Shown here one piece after another: positions 1 to 8,468 of a stretch of 64,000 nt of DNA. The translations under genes and the position numbers were made by a program. The number at the start of each line of letters is the position of its first letter. The stretch's first letter is position 1. The notes beneath the pieces were generated by a model, which worked only from the letters and a program-made list of their open reading frames with translations, was not told the origin of the DNA and did not search any database. Location: the NCBI GenBank assembly GCA_964643355.1, contig CAZXPW010000018.1:1-64000 (forward strand), in the 5' to 3' direction. This DNA comes from FEN-1350 sp964643355. GTDB taxonomy: Bacteria; Planctomycetota; Phycisphaerae; Sedimentisphaerales; Anaerohalosphaeraceae.

Positions 1-207
1 TATACCGCATCTTCCACCTTATATCCTGGTCCAAATTTTGGGGAGTAGTATAGAAATAGACTCGGATGGTAATCGGTTCGTGCCTTGCTGGAAATGGCGG
101 ATTCTTTCGGATTTCCGGCCGTGCTGTTTGTAAGTATTTTCAATATAAGGATTTATGGAAATAAATCGGCTCTATGTATGGCTGGTTTTCAACCGAAAAT
201 TGAGAAT

Positions 208-280
208 AGGCGGCGGTGGGATTCGAACCCACGAATAACGGTTTTGCAAACCGTCGCCTTGGCCGCTTGGCTACGCCGCC
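208..280 (-). tRNA. tRNA-Cys (GCA)
   Basis: Read on the minus strand this folds as a complete cloverleaf of 73 nt. It has a 7-bp acceptor stem (GGCGGCG with CGCCGCC), a D arm, an anticodon stem ACGGT/ACCGT around the loop TTGCAAA (anticodon GCA) and a T arm GTGGG/CCCAC with the TTCGAAT loop. The unpaired base after the acceptor is U, as expected at position 73 of tRNA-Cys. The CCA end is not encoded. A good promoter lies just upstream at 297-325. Confidence 0.96.
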
Positions 281-296
281 GACCCAACACCGGACT

Positions 297-325
297 ATTC
301 TATTTCCATTTCATGGATTATGCAA
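297..325 (-). promoter_or_regulatory. Putative promoter of tRNA-Cys
   Basis: On the minus strand the -35 box is TTGCAT and the -10 box is TAGAAT, separated by 17 bp. The predicted start lies about 10 nt before the mature tRNA. The same -35 hexamer occurs before tRNA-Leu at 42605. This is sequence matching only. Confidence 0.6.
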
Positions 326-408
326 GTGTATAAACAAGATTTTCCGACGGGTATTGGATTCGGGAAACGGCCATGCGACATATTTCATGGGGCTTGTACA
401 CTCTTGGC

Positions 409-436
409 TTGTTTATTCAAAACCGGATTGTACAAT
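409..436 (+). promoter_or_regulatory. Putative promoter of nfnA-nfnB
   Basis: TTGTTT, 16 bp, then TACAAT. It lies about 55 bp before the GTG start of nfnA, in the spacer between the divergent tRNA-Cys and nfnA. Sequence match only. Confidence 0.4.
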
Positions 437-489
437 GATCCACCTGTTGGCGTTATGGAAAATCAATTCGCGATGGGAATGAGGTCGAA

Positions 490-1341
490 GTGGAATATCG
501 TATTGAAAGTCGAATTCAGTTGTCCGAGCATGTGTTTCAGATGGATGTCTCGGCCCCGATGATTGCCCGGGCCCGCCATCCAGGCCAATTCGTCATTGTC
601 GGTCTGGACGCCGACGGCGGCGAGCGGATTCCGCTGACCATCGCCGGGGCAGATATTACCAGGGGTACTATCCGTTTGATCTTTCAGCGTGTCGGCAAGA
701 CCACGGCTCAGATGGCCGATCTGAAAGTGGGCGACTCACTGGGGTATGTGGCCGGCCCATTGGGAAAGCCCACGCATATGGAAAAATTCGGCACGGTGGT
801 TTGTGTCGGCGGCGGGATCGGGGCGGCGCCACTCTATCCAATCGCAGAGGGCCTGAAACGGGTCGGCAATCGCATCATTACCATCTTGGGTGCGCGCAAT
901 CGCCAGTTGTTAATCCTCGAGGACGACTTTCGCACCATCAGCGACGAAATAATCGTCGTGACGGACGATGGTTCGTATGGACGCAAGGCCCTTGTTACCG
1001 AGCCGCTCAAGGAAGTGTGTATGCGGTCCGATAGGCCCAATCTGGCCGTCGCGATCGGTCCGGCCGTCATGATGAAATTTTGCTGTACGGTAACAAAAGA
1101 ATTCGCCGTCCCGACGGTGGTTTCGCTCAACACGATCATGGTTGACGGGACCGGCATGTGCGGTGGTTGTCGCGTCGAAGTCGGCGGCAAGACCCAATTC
1201 GTCTGTGTCGATGGTCCTGAGTTTGACGGCCATCAGGTGGATTTCGACCAGATGATCAAACGCATGAACGCTTACAAAACCCTGGAACAGAAAGCCCATC
1301 AGGCCTATCAGGAACATCGGTGTAAAATCGGTTTGAAATAA
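490..1341 (+). CDS. nfnA: NfnA-type FAD/[2Fe-2S] flavoprotein subunit (NADH-dependent reduced ferredoxin:NADP+ oxidoreductase alpha)
   Basis: This is a 283-residue ferredoxin-NADP reductase-fold protein of the SudB/PyrK/NfnA type. The N-terminal flavin-binding barrel (about 1-100) is followed by an NAD-binding lobe with the motif VCVGGGIGAAPLYPIA near residue 105. The C-terminal segment has the small iron-sulfur region DGTGMCGGCRVEVGG followed by FVCVDGPEF; in NfnA this region holds a [2Fe-2S] cluster. The start is GTG at 490, preceded by a purine-rich GGAATGAGG. nfnB follows 35 bp downstream. In the known enzyme the pair couples ferredoxin and NADH oxidation to NADP+ reduction by electron bifurcation. 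A glutamate-synthase-like or sulfide dehydrogenase role is the alternative for this family. The gene pairing favours Nfn. Confidence 0.87.
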   Translation: MEYRIESRIQLSEHVFQMDVSAPMIARARHPGQFVIVGLDADGGERIPLTIAGADITRGTIRLIFQRVGKTTAQMADLKVGDSLGYVAGPLGKPTHMEKFGTVVCVGGGIGAAPLYPIAEGLKRVGNRIITILGARNRQLLILEDDFRTISDEIIVVTDDGSYGRKALVTEPLKEVCMRSDRPNLAVAIGPAVMMKFCCTVTKEFAVPTVVSLNTIMVDGTGMCGGCRVEVGGKTQFVCVDGPEFDGHQVDFDQMIKRMNAYKTLEQKAHQAYQEHRCKIGLK

Positions 1342-1376
1342 GTCGAGTCGCACCTCAACCAACCGGTTCGTATTCC

Positions 1377-2849
1377 ATGAAACAAAAGGAACCATTCGTG
1401 CAAGAACTTCTGGACAAGCTCAAGACAGGAACCCTCAAACCCACAGATCGCCTGGCCATTTCATCGCAACCGATGCCCGCTCAGGATCCCGCCCAACGGC
1501 GGAACAACATCTCCGAGGTGGCTCTTGGTTATACCGAAGAACAAGCTCGTTTGGAGGCCTTGCGATGCCTGCAGTGCAAGAATGCACCCTGCGTTCAGGG
1601 GTGTCCGGTGCGGATCCGGATCCGGGATTTCATCGCCGAAATCGCAAAAGGGGATTTTCAAAAGGCCCTCGATATCATCAAAGAAAATTCACTGCTTCCG
1701 GCCGTATGCGGCCGAGTTTGCCCACAGGAGGTCCAATGCCAGGAAAAATGTACCGTCGGCCTGAAATTCAAGGATGTTGATCAAGCCGTTGCCATCGGTC
1801 GCTTGGAGCGGTTTGTGGCCGACCGGTGTAAAAGCAGCGATTCGGTGCCCTCTGTGGCTCCGTCCACGGGCAAAAAAGTTGCCGTCGTTGGTTCCGGTCC
1901 CGGCGGGATCGTCGTGGCTGCGGATACCCGACGGGCCGGTCATGAGGTGACGCTCTTTGAGGCATTTCATAAACCTGGCGGCGTGTTGGTCTATGGCATT
2001 CCCGAGTTTCGTCTGCCCAAGAAGATCGTTCAGGAAGAAATCGGCGTTCTGAAAAAAATGGGCGTGCAGATTGTCTGCAATTGTATCATTGGTCGAACCA
2101 GGACGATTGGCCAGCTCATGCAGGAGGACGGCTACGACGCGGTCTATATCGGTGTCGGGGCGGGATTGCCGTGGTTTATGGGGATCCAGGGCGAACAACT
2201 CATCGGCGTGTTTAGCGCCAACGAGTATCTGACCCGGGCCAATCTGATGAAGGCATACCAGTTCGGTAAGGGTGCAGACACGCCCATCGCCGTCTCGGAG
2301 CGCGTCGCCGTCGTCGGTGGTGGAAATGTCGCCATGGATGCCGCTCGCACGGCCGTGCGTCTGGGAGCCAAGAAAGTTTATCTGGTGTATCGTAGAAGCG
2401 AAAAGGAAATGCCCGCCCGTGTGGAAGAGGTCCATCATGCCAAAGAAGAGGGCGTAGAGTTTCATGTCCTTCAGAATCCCAAGCGGATCCTCGGTGATGA
2501 ACATGGTCGCGTCAGGTCGATTGAGTGCCTGCGTTTTGAATTGGGCGAGCCCGACGCTTCCGGCCGTCGTAGGCCTGTGCCGATCGAGGGCAGCGAGTTT
2601 GAACTGCCCGTGGACACGGTGATAATCGCGATCGGGAATGGCCCAAATCCTCTCATTCGCCAGACAACACCCGGTCTGGAATTCAACAAGTGGGGGAATA
2701 TCGTTGTCGATGACCGCTGCAGGACTTCTCTGGAGGGCGTCTATGCCGGCGGAGATATCGTTCTCGGAGCCGCGACGGTTATCCTGGCGATGGGGCAGGG
2801 CCGCATCGCGGCGGCGGCAATCAACGATTACCTGGCCGACAAAAAATAA
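1377..2849 (+). CDS. nfnB: NfnB / homotetrameric GltA-type NADPH-binding flavoprotein
   Basis: This is a 490-residue pyridine nucleotide-disulfide oxidoreductase of the GltA/SudA/NfnB family. The N-terminal region (about 50-140) has the cysteine pattern CLQCKNAPCVQGCP and a second set CGRVCPQEVQCQEKC, which bind two [4Fe-4S] clusters in this family. An FAD-binding Rossmann motif follows (VAVVGSGPGG, about residue 168), then an NADPH-binding one (VAVVGGGNVAMDAA, about 305) and the late FAD motif VYAGGDIV. It forms an operon with nfnA. Together they would act as a cytosolic NADH/ferredoxin:NADP+ transhydrogenase, which suits an anaerobic lifestyle. The family is often annotated as the glutamate synthase small subunit, but no large subunit is present here. 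Confidence 0.88.
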   Translation: MKQKEPFVQELLDKLKTGTLKPTDRLAISSQPMPAQDPAQRRNNISEVALGYTEEQARLEALRCLQCKNAPCVQGCPVRIRIRDFIAEIAKGDFQKALDIIKENSLLPAVCGRVCPQEVQCQEKCTVGLKFKDVDQAVAIGRLERFVADRCKSSDSVPSVAPSTGKKVAVVGSGPGGIVVAADTRRAGHEVTLFEAFHKPGGVLVYGIPEFRLPKKIVQEEIGVLKKMGVQIVCNCIIGRTRTIGQLMQEDGYDAVYIGVGAGLPWFMGIQGEQLIGVFSANEYLTRANLMKAYQFGKGADTPIAVSERVAVVGGGNVAMDAARTAVRLGAKKVYLVYRRSEKEMPARVEEVHHAKEEGVEFHVLQNPKRILGDEHGRVRSIECLRFELGEPDASGRRRPVPIEGSEFELPVDTVIIAIGNGPNPLIRQTTPGLEFNKWGNIVVDDRCRTSLEGVYAGGDIVLGAATVILAMGQGRIAAAAINDYLADKK

Positions 2850-2863
2850 ATCTCGCCGGACAA

Positions 2864-3232
2864 TCAGGGCTTCGAGGGCTGCGGTTTCAACTTGTCCTGA
2901 TAGGTCCGGAGTAGATCGGTCACGTCTTCGTAGAGAGTTCCGGTGGTGACCGTTTTTCCTTCGTCTCTCCGTTCGTGCAGGACGACGCACGCGTTGTCCG
3001 TCAGTTGCTTGGGCGCATTGCCGGTTTTGGCCGCCAGATCCACGATCGGGATGTTCTCCCTCTCCGTGCGGATCGTGCCCCGCACATATTTCGGCATATT
3101 CGGGGCCGGCTGCATCTGCATCCACCCAGCGATCATCAGCTTGACTCCTTCGCCCTGTGGAGTGGCGGTGAAAGCCGTAATGCGACGGAATGTTGCGGTC
3201 TTGTTAGGAGATGGACTGCGGCTTGTTGGCAT
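2864..3232 (-). CDS. Short CheW-like domain protein
   Basis: A 122-residue protein. The open frame extends further upstream, but I chose the ATG at 3232 because AAAGGGAA lies just before it and the upstream residues look non-coding. The central part reads like a CheW fold: a Pro-Asn-x-Pro-x-Tyr-Val-x-Gly turn (APNMPKYVRG), then a strand ending IPIVDLAAKTG, then a strand ACVVLHE and a final helix. CheW proteins are scaffolds linking chemoreceptors to CheA. This copy is shorter than the usual length of about 150 residues and has a weak N-terminal half. No other chemotaxis gene is in the window. It is convergent with nfnB, 14 bp away. Function is unknown; a degenerate or repurposed CheW module is my best reading. 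Confidence 0.55.
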   Translation of the reverse strand: MPTSRSPSPNKTATFRRITAFTATPQGEGVKLMIAGWMQMQPAPNMPKYVRGTIRTERENIPIVDLAAKTGNAPKQLTDNACVVLHERRDEGKTVTTGTLYEDVTDLLRTYQDKLKPQPSKP

Positions 3233-3555
3233 AGGGTTCCCTTTCAGATTTGAACGAGCGGGGTTGAGTGGAATACGGGATATCGGATTGTGTTGAAAAA
3301 GCGGCAACACGGATAGCCAAGGGATAAGTTCCCATTTTGCGCGGCTTAGGTTGTCGCGAATATTTTCCTCGCACTCTACCATCTCCTAACCAACGCCAAA
3401 ATCAGAAGTTAGGGTCATTATCTCCGATCGATCCCAGACAATCAATACCTTGCGCACGAAATTTGTGACGGATTGCAATTTTTTCATTTTTTGATAAAAG
3501 CACATCGGCGGATGTGGTTTTTCTGTCCGAAATCAGGTTTTGTTGGGAGCTCAAT

Positions 3556-6012
3556 ATGAAAAGATCGATTCTTTGTGTGGTCGTGGTTGGATGGATGACC
3601 GTCTCTGTTAGTTGGTCTCAGGATTCGATTCGATCCGTTGAGAAACCCGAAACGGTTTCCCCCAACGCGTATTATGTTGGCAATCGGGAACCGCTTTTGT
3701 CCAGCCCTCTGATCAAGCTTCCCCTGAAGGCCATTCAACCCACCGGCTGGATCCGCAAGCAACTGCAGCTTCAGATGGACGGCTTCCATGGCCACCTTAC
3801 CGAGATCAGCGATTTCCTGAAAAAAGACAACAACGGCTGGCTCAATCCCGACGGCCAGGGACAGCGCGGCTGGGAGGAAGTACCGTACTGGCTCAAAGGA
3901 TTTGGCGATGCGGCCTATATTCTCGCCGATAAGTCCAAAATCGAAGAGGCCGGGAGTTGGATCGAGGCCGCCATCAAAAGCCAGAGGGAAGACGGTTTTT
4001 TCGGCCCTCGTTCCAATCTGACTTCGATCCACGGAAAGCCCGATCTGTGGCCGAATATGATCATGCTGGCGGCGCTGCAATCCTGGTATGATTATTCCGG
4101 CGACAATCGGGTTCTGGATCTGATGACTCGATACTTCCGGTGGGAAATGACGGTTCCGGAGGCGGATTTCCTTGTTCCCTATTGGCAGCAGCAGCGGGGG
4201 GCCGACAACCTGGAAAGCGTCTATTGGCTGTATAACCGCACTGGAGAGGCCTGGCTTCTGGATTTGGCTCACAAGATCCATCGCCATACGGCCAACTGGA
4301 CCGACGGAATTCCCAACTGGCACAATGTCAATATGTCCCAGGCATTCGACGGCCCCGGCATCTACTACATCCAGTCCAAAGATCCCAAACACTTCCAGGC
4401 GGCCGAGCGGAACTGGCAGACGATCCGCGAATCGTTTGGCCAGGTCCCAGGCGGCATGTTCGGCGGCGACGAGAACTGCAGACCCGGTTACACGGGTCCG
4501 CGACAAGCAATCGAGACCTGCGGCATCGTTGAGATGATGCTGTCGCACGAGACCCTCCTGCGGATCAGCGGCGATATCGTCTGGGCCGATCGCTGCGAGG
4601 ATGTCGCGTTCAACTCGATGCCCGCCGCCTTCACGCCCGACTATAAGGCCCTGCGTTATCTGACGGCACCGAACATGCCGCTATCGGACAAGAACAACAA
4701 ATCGCCGGGTATCCAGAATGACGGCCCGATGTTCCTTTACAATCCGCACATTCATCGTTGCTGTCAGCACAATTACGGCCACGGCTGGCCCTACTACATC
4801 CAGAACCTCTGGCAGGCCACGCCCGGCAACGGACTTGCGGCCGTCCTCTATGCCCCCTCGACGGTGACAGCAAAAGTCGGCGACGGGACGGAGATATCGT
4901 TCGAAGAAAAAACGCATTACCCCTTCGATGAGACCATCGCGCTCCAACTGACCGCTTCCAAAGCCGTTGAATTTCCGCTCTACCTCAGGATTCCCGGCTG
5001 GTGCAGCAAACCTGCCCTGAAGATTAACCGCAAAGCGGCCAAGATCCCCGCCTCCGTCAAAGGATACCTCGTCATCGACCGCAAGTGGAACAGCGGCGAC
5101 ACCGTCGAGCTGACCCTGCCGATGCAGATCGGTGCTCGCGTCTGGACGAAAAACAAAAACAGCGTCTCCATCGATCGCGGCCCGCTGACCTACTCGCTCA
5201 AGATCGGCGAACAATATGTCCGCGAAGGCGGCACCGACGCTTGGCCGGCCTGGGAACTGCATCCAACCACGCCGTGGAATTACGGCCTGGATCTCGACCT
5301 CGCCAAACCCTACGATTTGCTGGGGTTGGAGCTGGTCCGCAAACCCTGGCCCGCCTCCGATCAGCCCTTTGTGCCCGAGGATGTCCCGCTGGAAATTAAG
5401 GCCAGGGCCCGTAAGATCCCCGCTTGGCAATTGGATGAATTCGGCCTCGTCGGTGAGATCCAGCAAAGCCCCGCCCGCACGACCGAGCCGACCGAGACCG
5501 TTACCCTGATCCCCATGGGTGCCGCGCGCCTGCGCATCTCCTCGTTCCCGACCGTCAGCGATAGTCCGGATGCCAATGTCTGGGTTGCACCCGGGCCGAC
5601 CCAGAAGCGCGCCTCGTGGTGCAATCTCTCCGATTCGATCGAAGCCGCCTGGGATGGGAAAGTCCCCTCCAACTCGGCAGACGGATCGATTCCGCGCTTC
5701 ACTTGGTGGGATCACAAAGGTTCCGCCGAATGGATTCAGTACGATCTCGGCGCCGCGACGAACATCTCGTCGGTGCAGGTCTATTGGTTCGACGACACCG
5801 GCAAAGGCAGGTGTCGCCTCCCAAAATCGTGGAAGGTCCTCTACCGCGATGGCGAGCAGTGGAAGGATGTCGCCAATGCCAAAGGATACGAGATCACCCT
5901 CGACCGTTTCTGCGGCGTCCAATTCGATCCCGTCACAACCGACGCCATCCGCGTCGAGGTACAATTACAGCCCGGTTTTTCCGGCGGGATTCTCGAGATG
6001 CAGGTCAAGTAG
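3556..6012 (+). CDS. GH127-like glycosidase (beta-L-arabinofuranosidase type, DUF1680) with C-terminal F5/8-type domain
   Basis: An 818-residue exported enzyme. The start at 3556 gives a typical signal peptide (MKRSILCVVVVGWMTVSVSWSQ) after GGGAGC. Residues about 40-620 match the (alpha/alpha)6-barrel plus beta-sandwich layout of the GH127/DUF1680 family. The metal/nucleophile signature of characterised GH127 enzymes can be placed: Glu320 and Cys322 in ETCG, and the Cys402-Cys403 pair in HRCCQHN. In the family these bind zinc and one cysteine is the nucleophile. The last 130 residues, rich in Trp, look like an F5/8 type C (discoidin) sugar-binding domain. Its 3' end overlaps the convergent HAD gene by 8 bp. 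The likely role is release of L-arabinofuranose or a related sugar from plant or algal glycans; the exact substrate is not deducible. Confidence 0.82.
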   Translation: MKRSILCVVVVGWMTVSVSWSQDSIRSVEKPETVSPNAYYVGNREPLLSSPLIKLPLKAIQPTGWIRKQLQLQMDGFHGHLTEISDFLKKDNNGWLNPDGQGQRGWEEVPYWLKGFGDAAYILADKSKIEEAGSWIEAAIKSQREDGFFGPRSNLTSIHGKPDLWPNMIMLAALQSWYDYSGDNRVLDLMTRYFRWEMTVPEADFLVPYWQQQRGADNLESVYWLYNRTGEAWLLDLAHKIHRHTANWTDGIPNWHNVNMSQAFDGPGIYYIQSKDPKHFQAAERNWQTIRESFGQVPGGMFGGDENCRPGYTGPRQAIETCGIVEMMLSHETLLRISGDIVWADRCEDVAFNSMPAAFTPDYKALRYLTAPNMPLSDKNNKSPGIQNDGPMFLYNPHIHRCCQHNYGHGWPYYIQNLWQATPGNGLAAVLYAPSTVTAKVGDGTEISFEEKTHYPFDETIALQLTASKAVEFPLYLRIPGWCSKPALKINRKAAKIPASVKGYLVIDRKWNSGDTVELTLPMQIGARVWTKNKNSVSIDRGPLTYSLKIGEQYVREGGTDAWPAWELHPTTPWNYGLDLDLAKPYDLLGLELVRKPWPASDQPFVPEDVPLEIKARARKIPAWQLDEFGLVGEIQQSPARTTEPTETVTLIPMGAARLRISSFPTVSDSPDANVWVAPGPTQKRASWCNLSDSIEAAWDGKVPSNSADGSIPRFTWWDHKGSAEWIQYDLGAATNISSVQVYWFDDTGKGRCRLPKSWKVLYRDGEQWKDVANAKGYEITLDRFCGVQFDPVTTDAIRVEVQLQPGFSGGILEMQVK

Positions 6013-6697
6013 CCGAACTGTTCACAAGAGAACACAATAATGCTGGTGTGATTGTCGTAAAGTCCTGATGAACCTCGGCGAGATGGTCCGCCGTTTGAAT
6101 ATCCTCCGGATCGGCGCCGCAGGCGATCGCGACGCATGACATCCCCGCGCGTCGCGCGGCCAGAAACCCGGACGCTGAATCCTCCAGAACCACACATCGC
6201 CGCGGCTCGATCGATAATTCCGCGCTGATCCGCAGAAACATTTCCGGATCCGGCTTACCGACTCGGACCAGATCCCTGTCGAGGACGATCCGAAAATAGC
6301 GACGAATATCCAAACCGTCCAGGACCATATCCACATTCGCCTTGGGCGAATTCGATGCGGCCGCACAGGCGACACCCTCGTCGGAAAGGGCCGCAAGAAG
6401 GGCCGTCAATCCGGGAATCTCGTTCATTACCGACTGAAAACTTTCGCGGTAGATTTCTTCCTTTTCGTCGCCCAGCCGCCGGATATCTGCCTCGCCGGCC
6501 GCCTCGCCGAGCAGGGCCCGGATGTTCCGATCATTGCTGCGGGCGTGGATATGTTGCCGATAGAACTCCGGCGTGATCCCGAATCCGTGACGGCGCCCCA
6601 GTTCGATCCATGCCGCCTCGTGATAACGGGCGTTATCGACCATCGTGCCATCGACATCGAAGATCGCCGCCCAATCGGATTGTCTTTGCCTGTCCAT
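6005..6697 (-). CDS. HAD-superfamily phosphatase / beta-phosphoglucomutase-like
   Basis: A 230-residue cytosolic HAD hydrolase of subfamily IA. Motif I is FDVDGTMVDN near the N-terminus, with Asp14 as presumed nucleophile and Asp16 as acid/base. Motif II is the Ser in AAASNSPK, motif III is Lys in GKPDPEMF, and motif IV is VVLEDSASGFLAARRAG. The helical cap between motifs I and II is of the beta-phosphoglucomutase/2-deoxyglucose-6-phosphatase type. The start at 6697 was chosen over an upstream in-frame ATG because the upstream residues run into the promoter region. It is divergent from the DUF4432 epimerase-like gene and convergent with the GH127 gene. A sugar-phosphate substrate is likely. 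Confidence 0.85.
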   Translation of the reverse strand: MDRQRQSDWAAIFDVDGTMVDNARYHEAAWIELGRRHGFGITPEFYRQHIHARSNDRNIRALLGEAAGEADIRRLGDEKEEIYRESFQSVMNEIPGLTALLAALSDEGVACAAASNSPKANVDMVLDGLDIRRYFRIVLDRDLVRVGKPDPEMFLRISAELSIEPRRCVVLEDSASGFLAARRAGMSCVAIACGADPEDIQTADHLAEVHQDFTTITPALLCSLVNSSAT

Positions 6698-6728
6698 CGC
6701 TTCTGTTCTTCCGAAATCAAAAGGCAGG

Positions 6729-6757
6729 ACTATACCTGATGTCCGGATATCCGGCAA
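6729..6757 (-). promoter_or_regulatory. Putative HAD-gene promoter overlapping a 12-bp palindrome
   Basis: On the minus strand TTGCCG and TATAGT are spaced by exactly 17 bp, about 32 bp before the HAD ATG. The spacer contains the perfect palindrome CCGGATATCCGG at 6743-6754, which touches the -35 box. A repressor bound there would block this promoter and could also act on the divergent DUF4432 gene. The palindrome is a direct observation; operator function is inference. Confidence 0.5.
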
Positions 6758-6846
6758 TCGAATTTTTCCGCATGCCAAACCAACTCTTGACGGAATGGCA
6801 ACAATCTGTTACGACGATAACAACTCTTGATCGAAAGGATTTGATT

Positions 6847-7926
6847 ATGGCCGGACAACGCGAGCATCCCTGGCACAATAAGGTCTGCAACTCTGCGCAG
6901 ATCGGCGGTATCGAAACATCCGTTCTCGACAATGGCCCCGGCCGCGGCGCGCGGATCGCCTGGATCGATACCGGCGCCGGCCTTCGTTACAAGGTTGTCC
7001 TGGATCGCGGCATGGACATCGTCGATGCCTTCTTCAACTCGGCGTCGCTGGCTTTTCTCACGCATGGCGGAATCACCGCCCCCAGGCCCGATACCACCCG
7101 CGGCATCGAGTGGCTCTATTCCTTCGGCGGGGGTCTTGTTACCACCTGCGGCCTGACGCATGTCGGACCGCCGGAATCCGATGAGTTCGGCGAACGCGGA
7201 CTACACGGCCGGATCAGTAACATCCCCGCCGCGGTCGAATCCATCATTCAGCCCGATCTTCCCTCCGGCAAGCTCGATTTTGCCATCACCGGAACCGTCA
7301 GGGAAACACGGCTTTTCGGCCCGTCTCTGGAACTTCGCCGCACCATCTCCGGCCATATCGGGATTCCGTGGATCCATATTGAAGATCAAGTGACCAATCG
7401 CGGCACCACACCTGCCCCGCACATGATTCTCTACCATTGCAACTTTGGGTATCCGCTGGTCGATGACGGCGTTGATATCGTCTATCGCGGAACCTGCAAG
7501 TCACGCGGGTTGCCGATGGATAATGCGATCTTCAACGAAAACTCCAATTACCGCAAATGCCGCAAGCCGATGGAGAGTCACCGTGGCGGACTGGAGGCCT
7601 GCGGGTTCATCGACGCCAAGCCCGACCGTAAAGGGATCGTCACTGCCGGCCTGGTCAACCGCAAACTCGGATTCGCTTTGATTCTGTGCTACAACAAACA
7701 ACAACTCCCGTGCCTGGCCAACTGGCAGCACTTCGGTATGGGTGACTATGTCTGCGCATTGGAACCTGGAACCAATTTCCCCATCGGTCAAGGCGTTGCG
7801 CGAAAACAAAAAAAACTGATCGAACTGAAGCCCGGCGAATCTCGACAATACTCCCTGGACCTGGCGATCATGACCAAGCCCGCCAGCATCGCCGAGTTTC
7901 TTCGGGATTTCGGCTACAAGAAATAG
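6847..7926 (+). CDS. DUF4432 aldose 1-epimerase-family protein
   Basis: A 359-residue protein of the galactose-mutarotase-like fold, DUF4432 branch. It contains MILYHCNFGYPLVDDG and an acidic-aromatic C-terminal part (FGMGDYVCALEPGTNFPIGQG) typical of this group, whose members resemble aldose 1-epimerases and bind sugars. The ATG at 6847 is preceded by GAAAGGA. The longer frame that starts at 6610 overlaps the divergent HAD gene and is not used. No signal peptide is seen, so it is probably cytosolic. With the GH127 and HAD genes it suggests a small sugar-utilisation locus. The exact sugar is unknown. Confidence 0.82.
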   Translation: MAGQREHPWHNKVCNSAQIGGIETSVLDNGPGRGARIAWIDTGAGLRYKVVLDRGMDIVDAFFNSASLAFLTHGGITAPRPDTTRGIEWLYSFGGGLVTTCGLTHVGPPESDEFGERGLHGRISNIPAAVESIIQPDLPSGKLDFAITGTVRETRLFGPSLELRRTISGHIGIPWIHIEDQVTNRGTTPAPHMILYHCNFGYPLVDDGVDIVYRGTCKSRGLPMDNAIFNENSNYRKCRKPMESHRGGLEACGFIDAKPDRKGIVTAGLVNRKLGFALILCYNKQQLPCLANWQHFGMGDYVCALEPGTNFPIGQGVARKQKKLIELKPGESRQYSLDLAIMTKPASIAEFLRDFGYKK

Positions 7927-7991
7927 AGTACATCTGGAGGGCCTCGGGATATTTATGTGCCGAGTCGGGTCATGACCCTATAGAAATGAAA

Positions 7992-8020
7992 GCCCCCGGC
8001 TTTTTGCCGGGGGTTTATTT
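7992..8020. terminator. Intrinsic terminator, probably bidirectional
   Basis: An 8-bp GC-rich stem (CCCCCGGC with GCCGGGGG) around a TTTTT loop, followed on the plus strand by TTTATTTT and on the minus strand by CTTTCATTT. It ends the DUF4432 transcript. From the other side it could end the long minus-strand operon that finishes with the DUF503 gene. Confidence 0.8.
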
Positions 8021-8027
8021 TGCATCC

Positions 8028-8145
8028 AATGTTATTCCCGAAAGCAGGAATCCTTATTTATTGAATCTGTGAAAATCTGCGGAATCTGTGAATATCGGTT
8101 TTCTTTGCGCCTTGGCGACTTTGCGTGAGGCCAATTCGAAAATCG
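8028..8145. repeat. Remnants of dispersed intergenic repeats
   Basis: Between the terminator and the DUF503 gene is non-coding text with two parts that recur in many unrelated bacterial genomes: an ATTCCCG...GGAATCC palindrome-like piece near 8033-8053 and a CTTTGCGCC/TTTGCGTGAG piece near 8103-8130. I know these as common intergenic filler repeats; I cannot confirm copy number in this genome. Confidence 0.35.
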
Positions 8146-8155
8146 AAAATGGAGG

Positions 8156-8452
8156 TCATACCGTGTCCCAGTGGTAGATTTCCAGGTCGGTTTTACAGAC
8201 GATGAATCGTCCGTCGCCGTTGAGAAATGATTTGACGGTTTCCAGTTGTTGCTGGATAAACATCGAGTCGTTGGCCGTCGCGCAAATGCCGATGACGGCA
8301 TGCACCTTGCTGTCCTGCGCCTCGATCTCCGAGATCGACACATTGAACCGGCTTTGAATCCGCTCAATGGCGCTCTTGACGATCCGTCGTTTGTCTTTCA
8401 ATGAGCCGATCCCGTACAACCGCAACTGTATCTGCATCATGCCGACAATCAT
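8156..8452 (-). CDS. DUF503 family protein (YlxP-like)
   Basis: A 98-residue protein whose N-terminus MIVGMMQIQLRLYGIGSLKD and following KRRIVKSAIERI are the hallmark of DUF503/YlxP. The family is small, ferredoxin-like in fold, and in Firmicutes sits near rbfA and infB; its role is not established. The ATG at 8452 follows GGGGGGAG and lies 16 bp after the end of the last ABC-2 permease gene. It is therefore probably the last gene of the long minus-strand operon. The upstream in-frame extension overlaps the permease gene and was rejected. Confidence 0.8.
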   Translation of the reverse strand: MIVGMMQIQLRLYGIGSLKDKRRIVKSAIERIQSRFNVSISEIEAQDSKVHAVIGICATANDSMFIQQQLETVKSFLNGDGRFIVCKTDLEIYHWDTV

Positions 8453-8468
8453 GGCGCATGCTCCCCCC

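Noticed and set aside
1..207. Possible gene end or promoter at the left edge
   Set aside because: Short AT-rich text with only brief open frames and no ribosome-binding site; nothing supportable.
1689..3125. 478-codon minus-strand open frame opposite nfnB
   Set aside because: It lies antisense to a gene with clear motifs, its translation is Arg/Asp/His-rich without domains, and it arises from the codon bias of nfnB.
3484..5964. Two long minus-strand frames opposite the GH127 gene (354 and 427 codons)
   Set aside because: Shadow frames of a high-GC gene; no start signals and no recognisable protein features.
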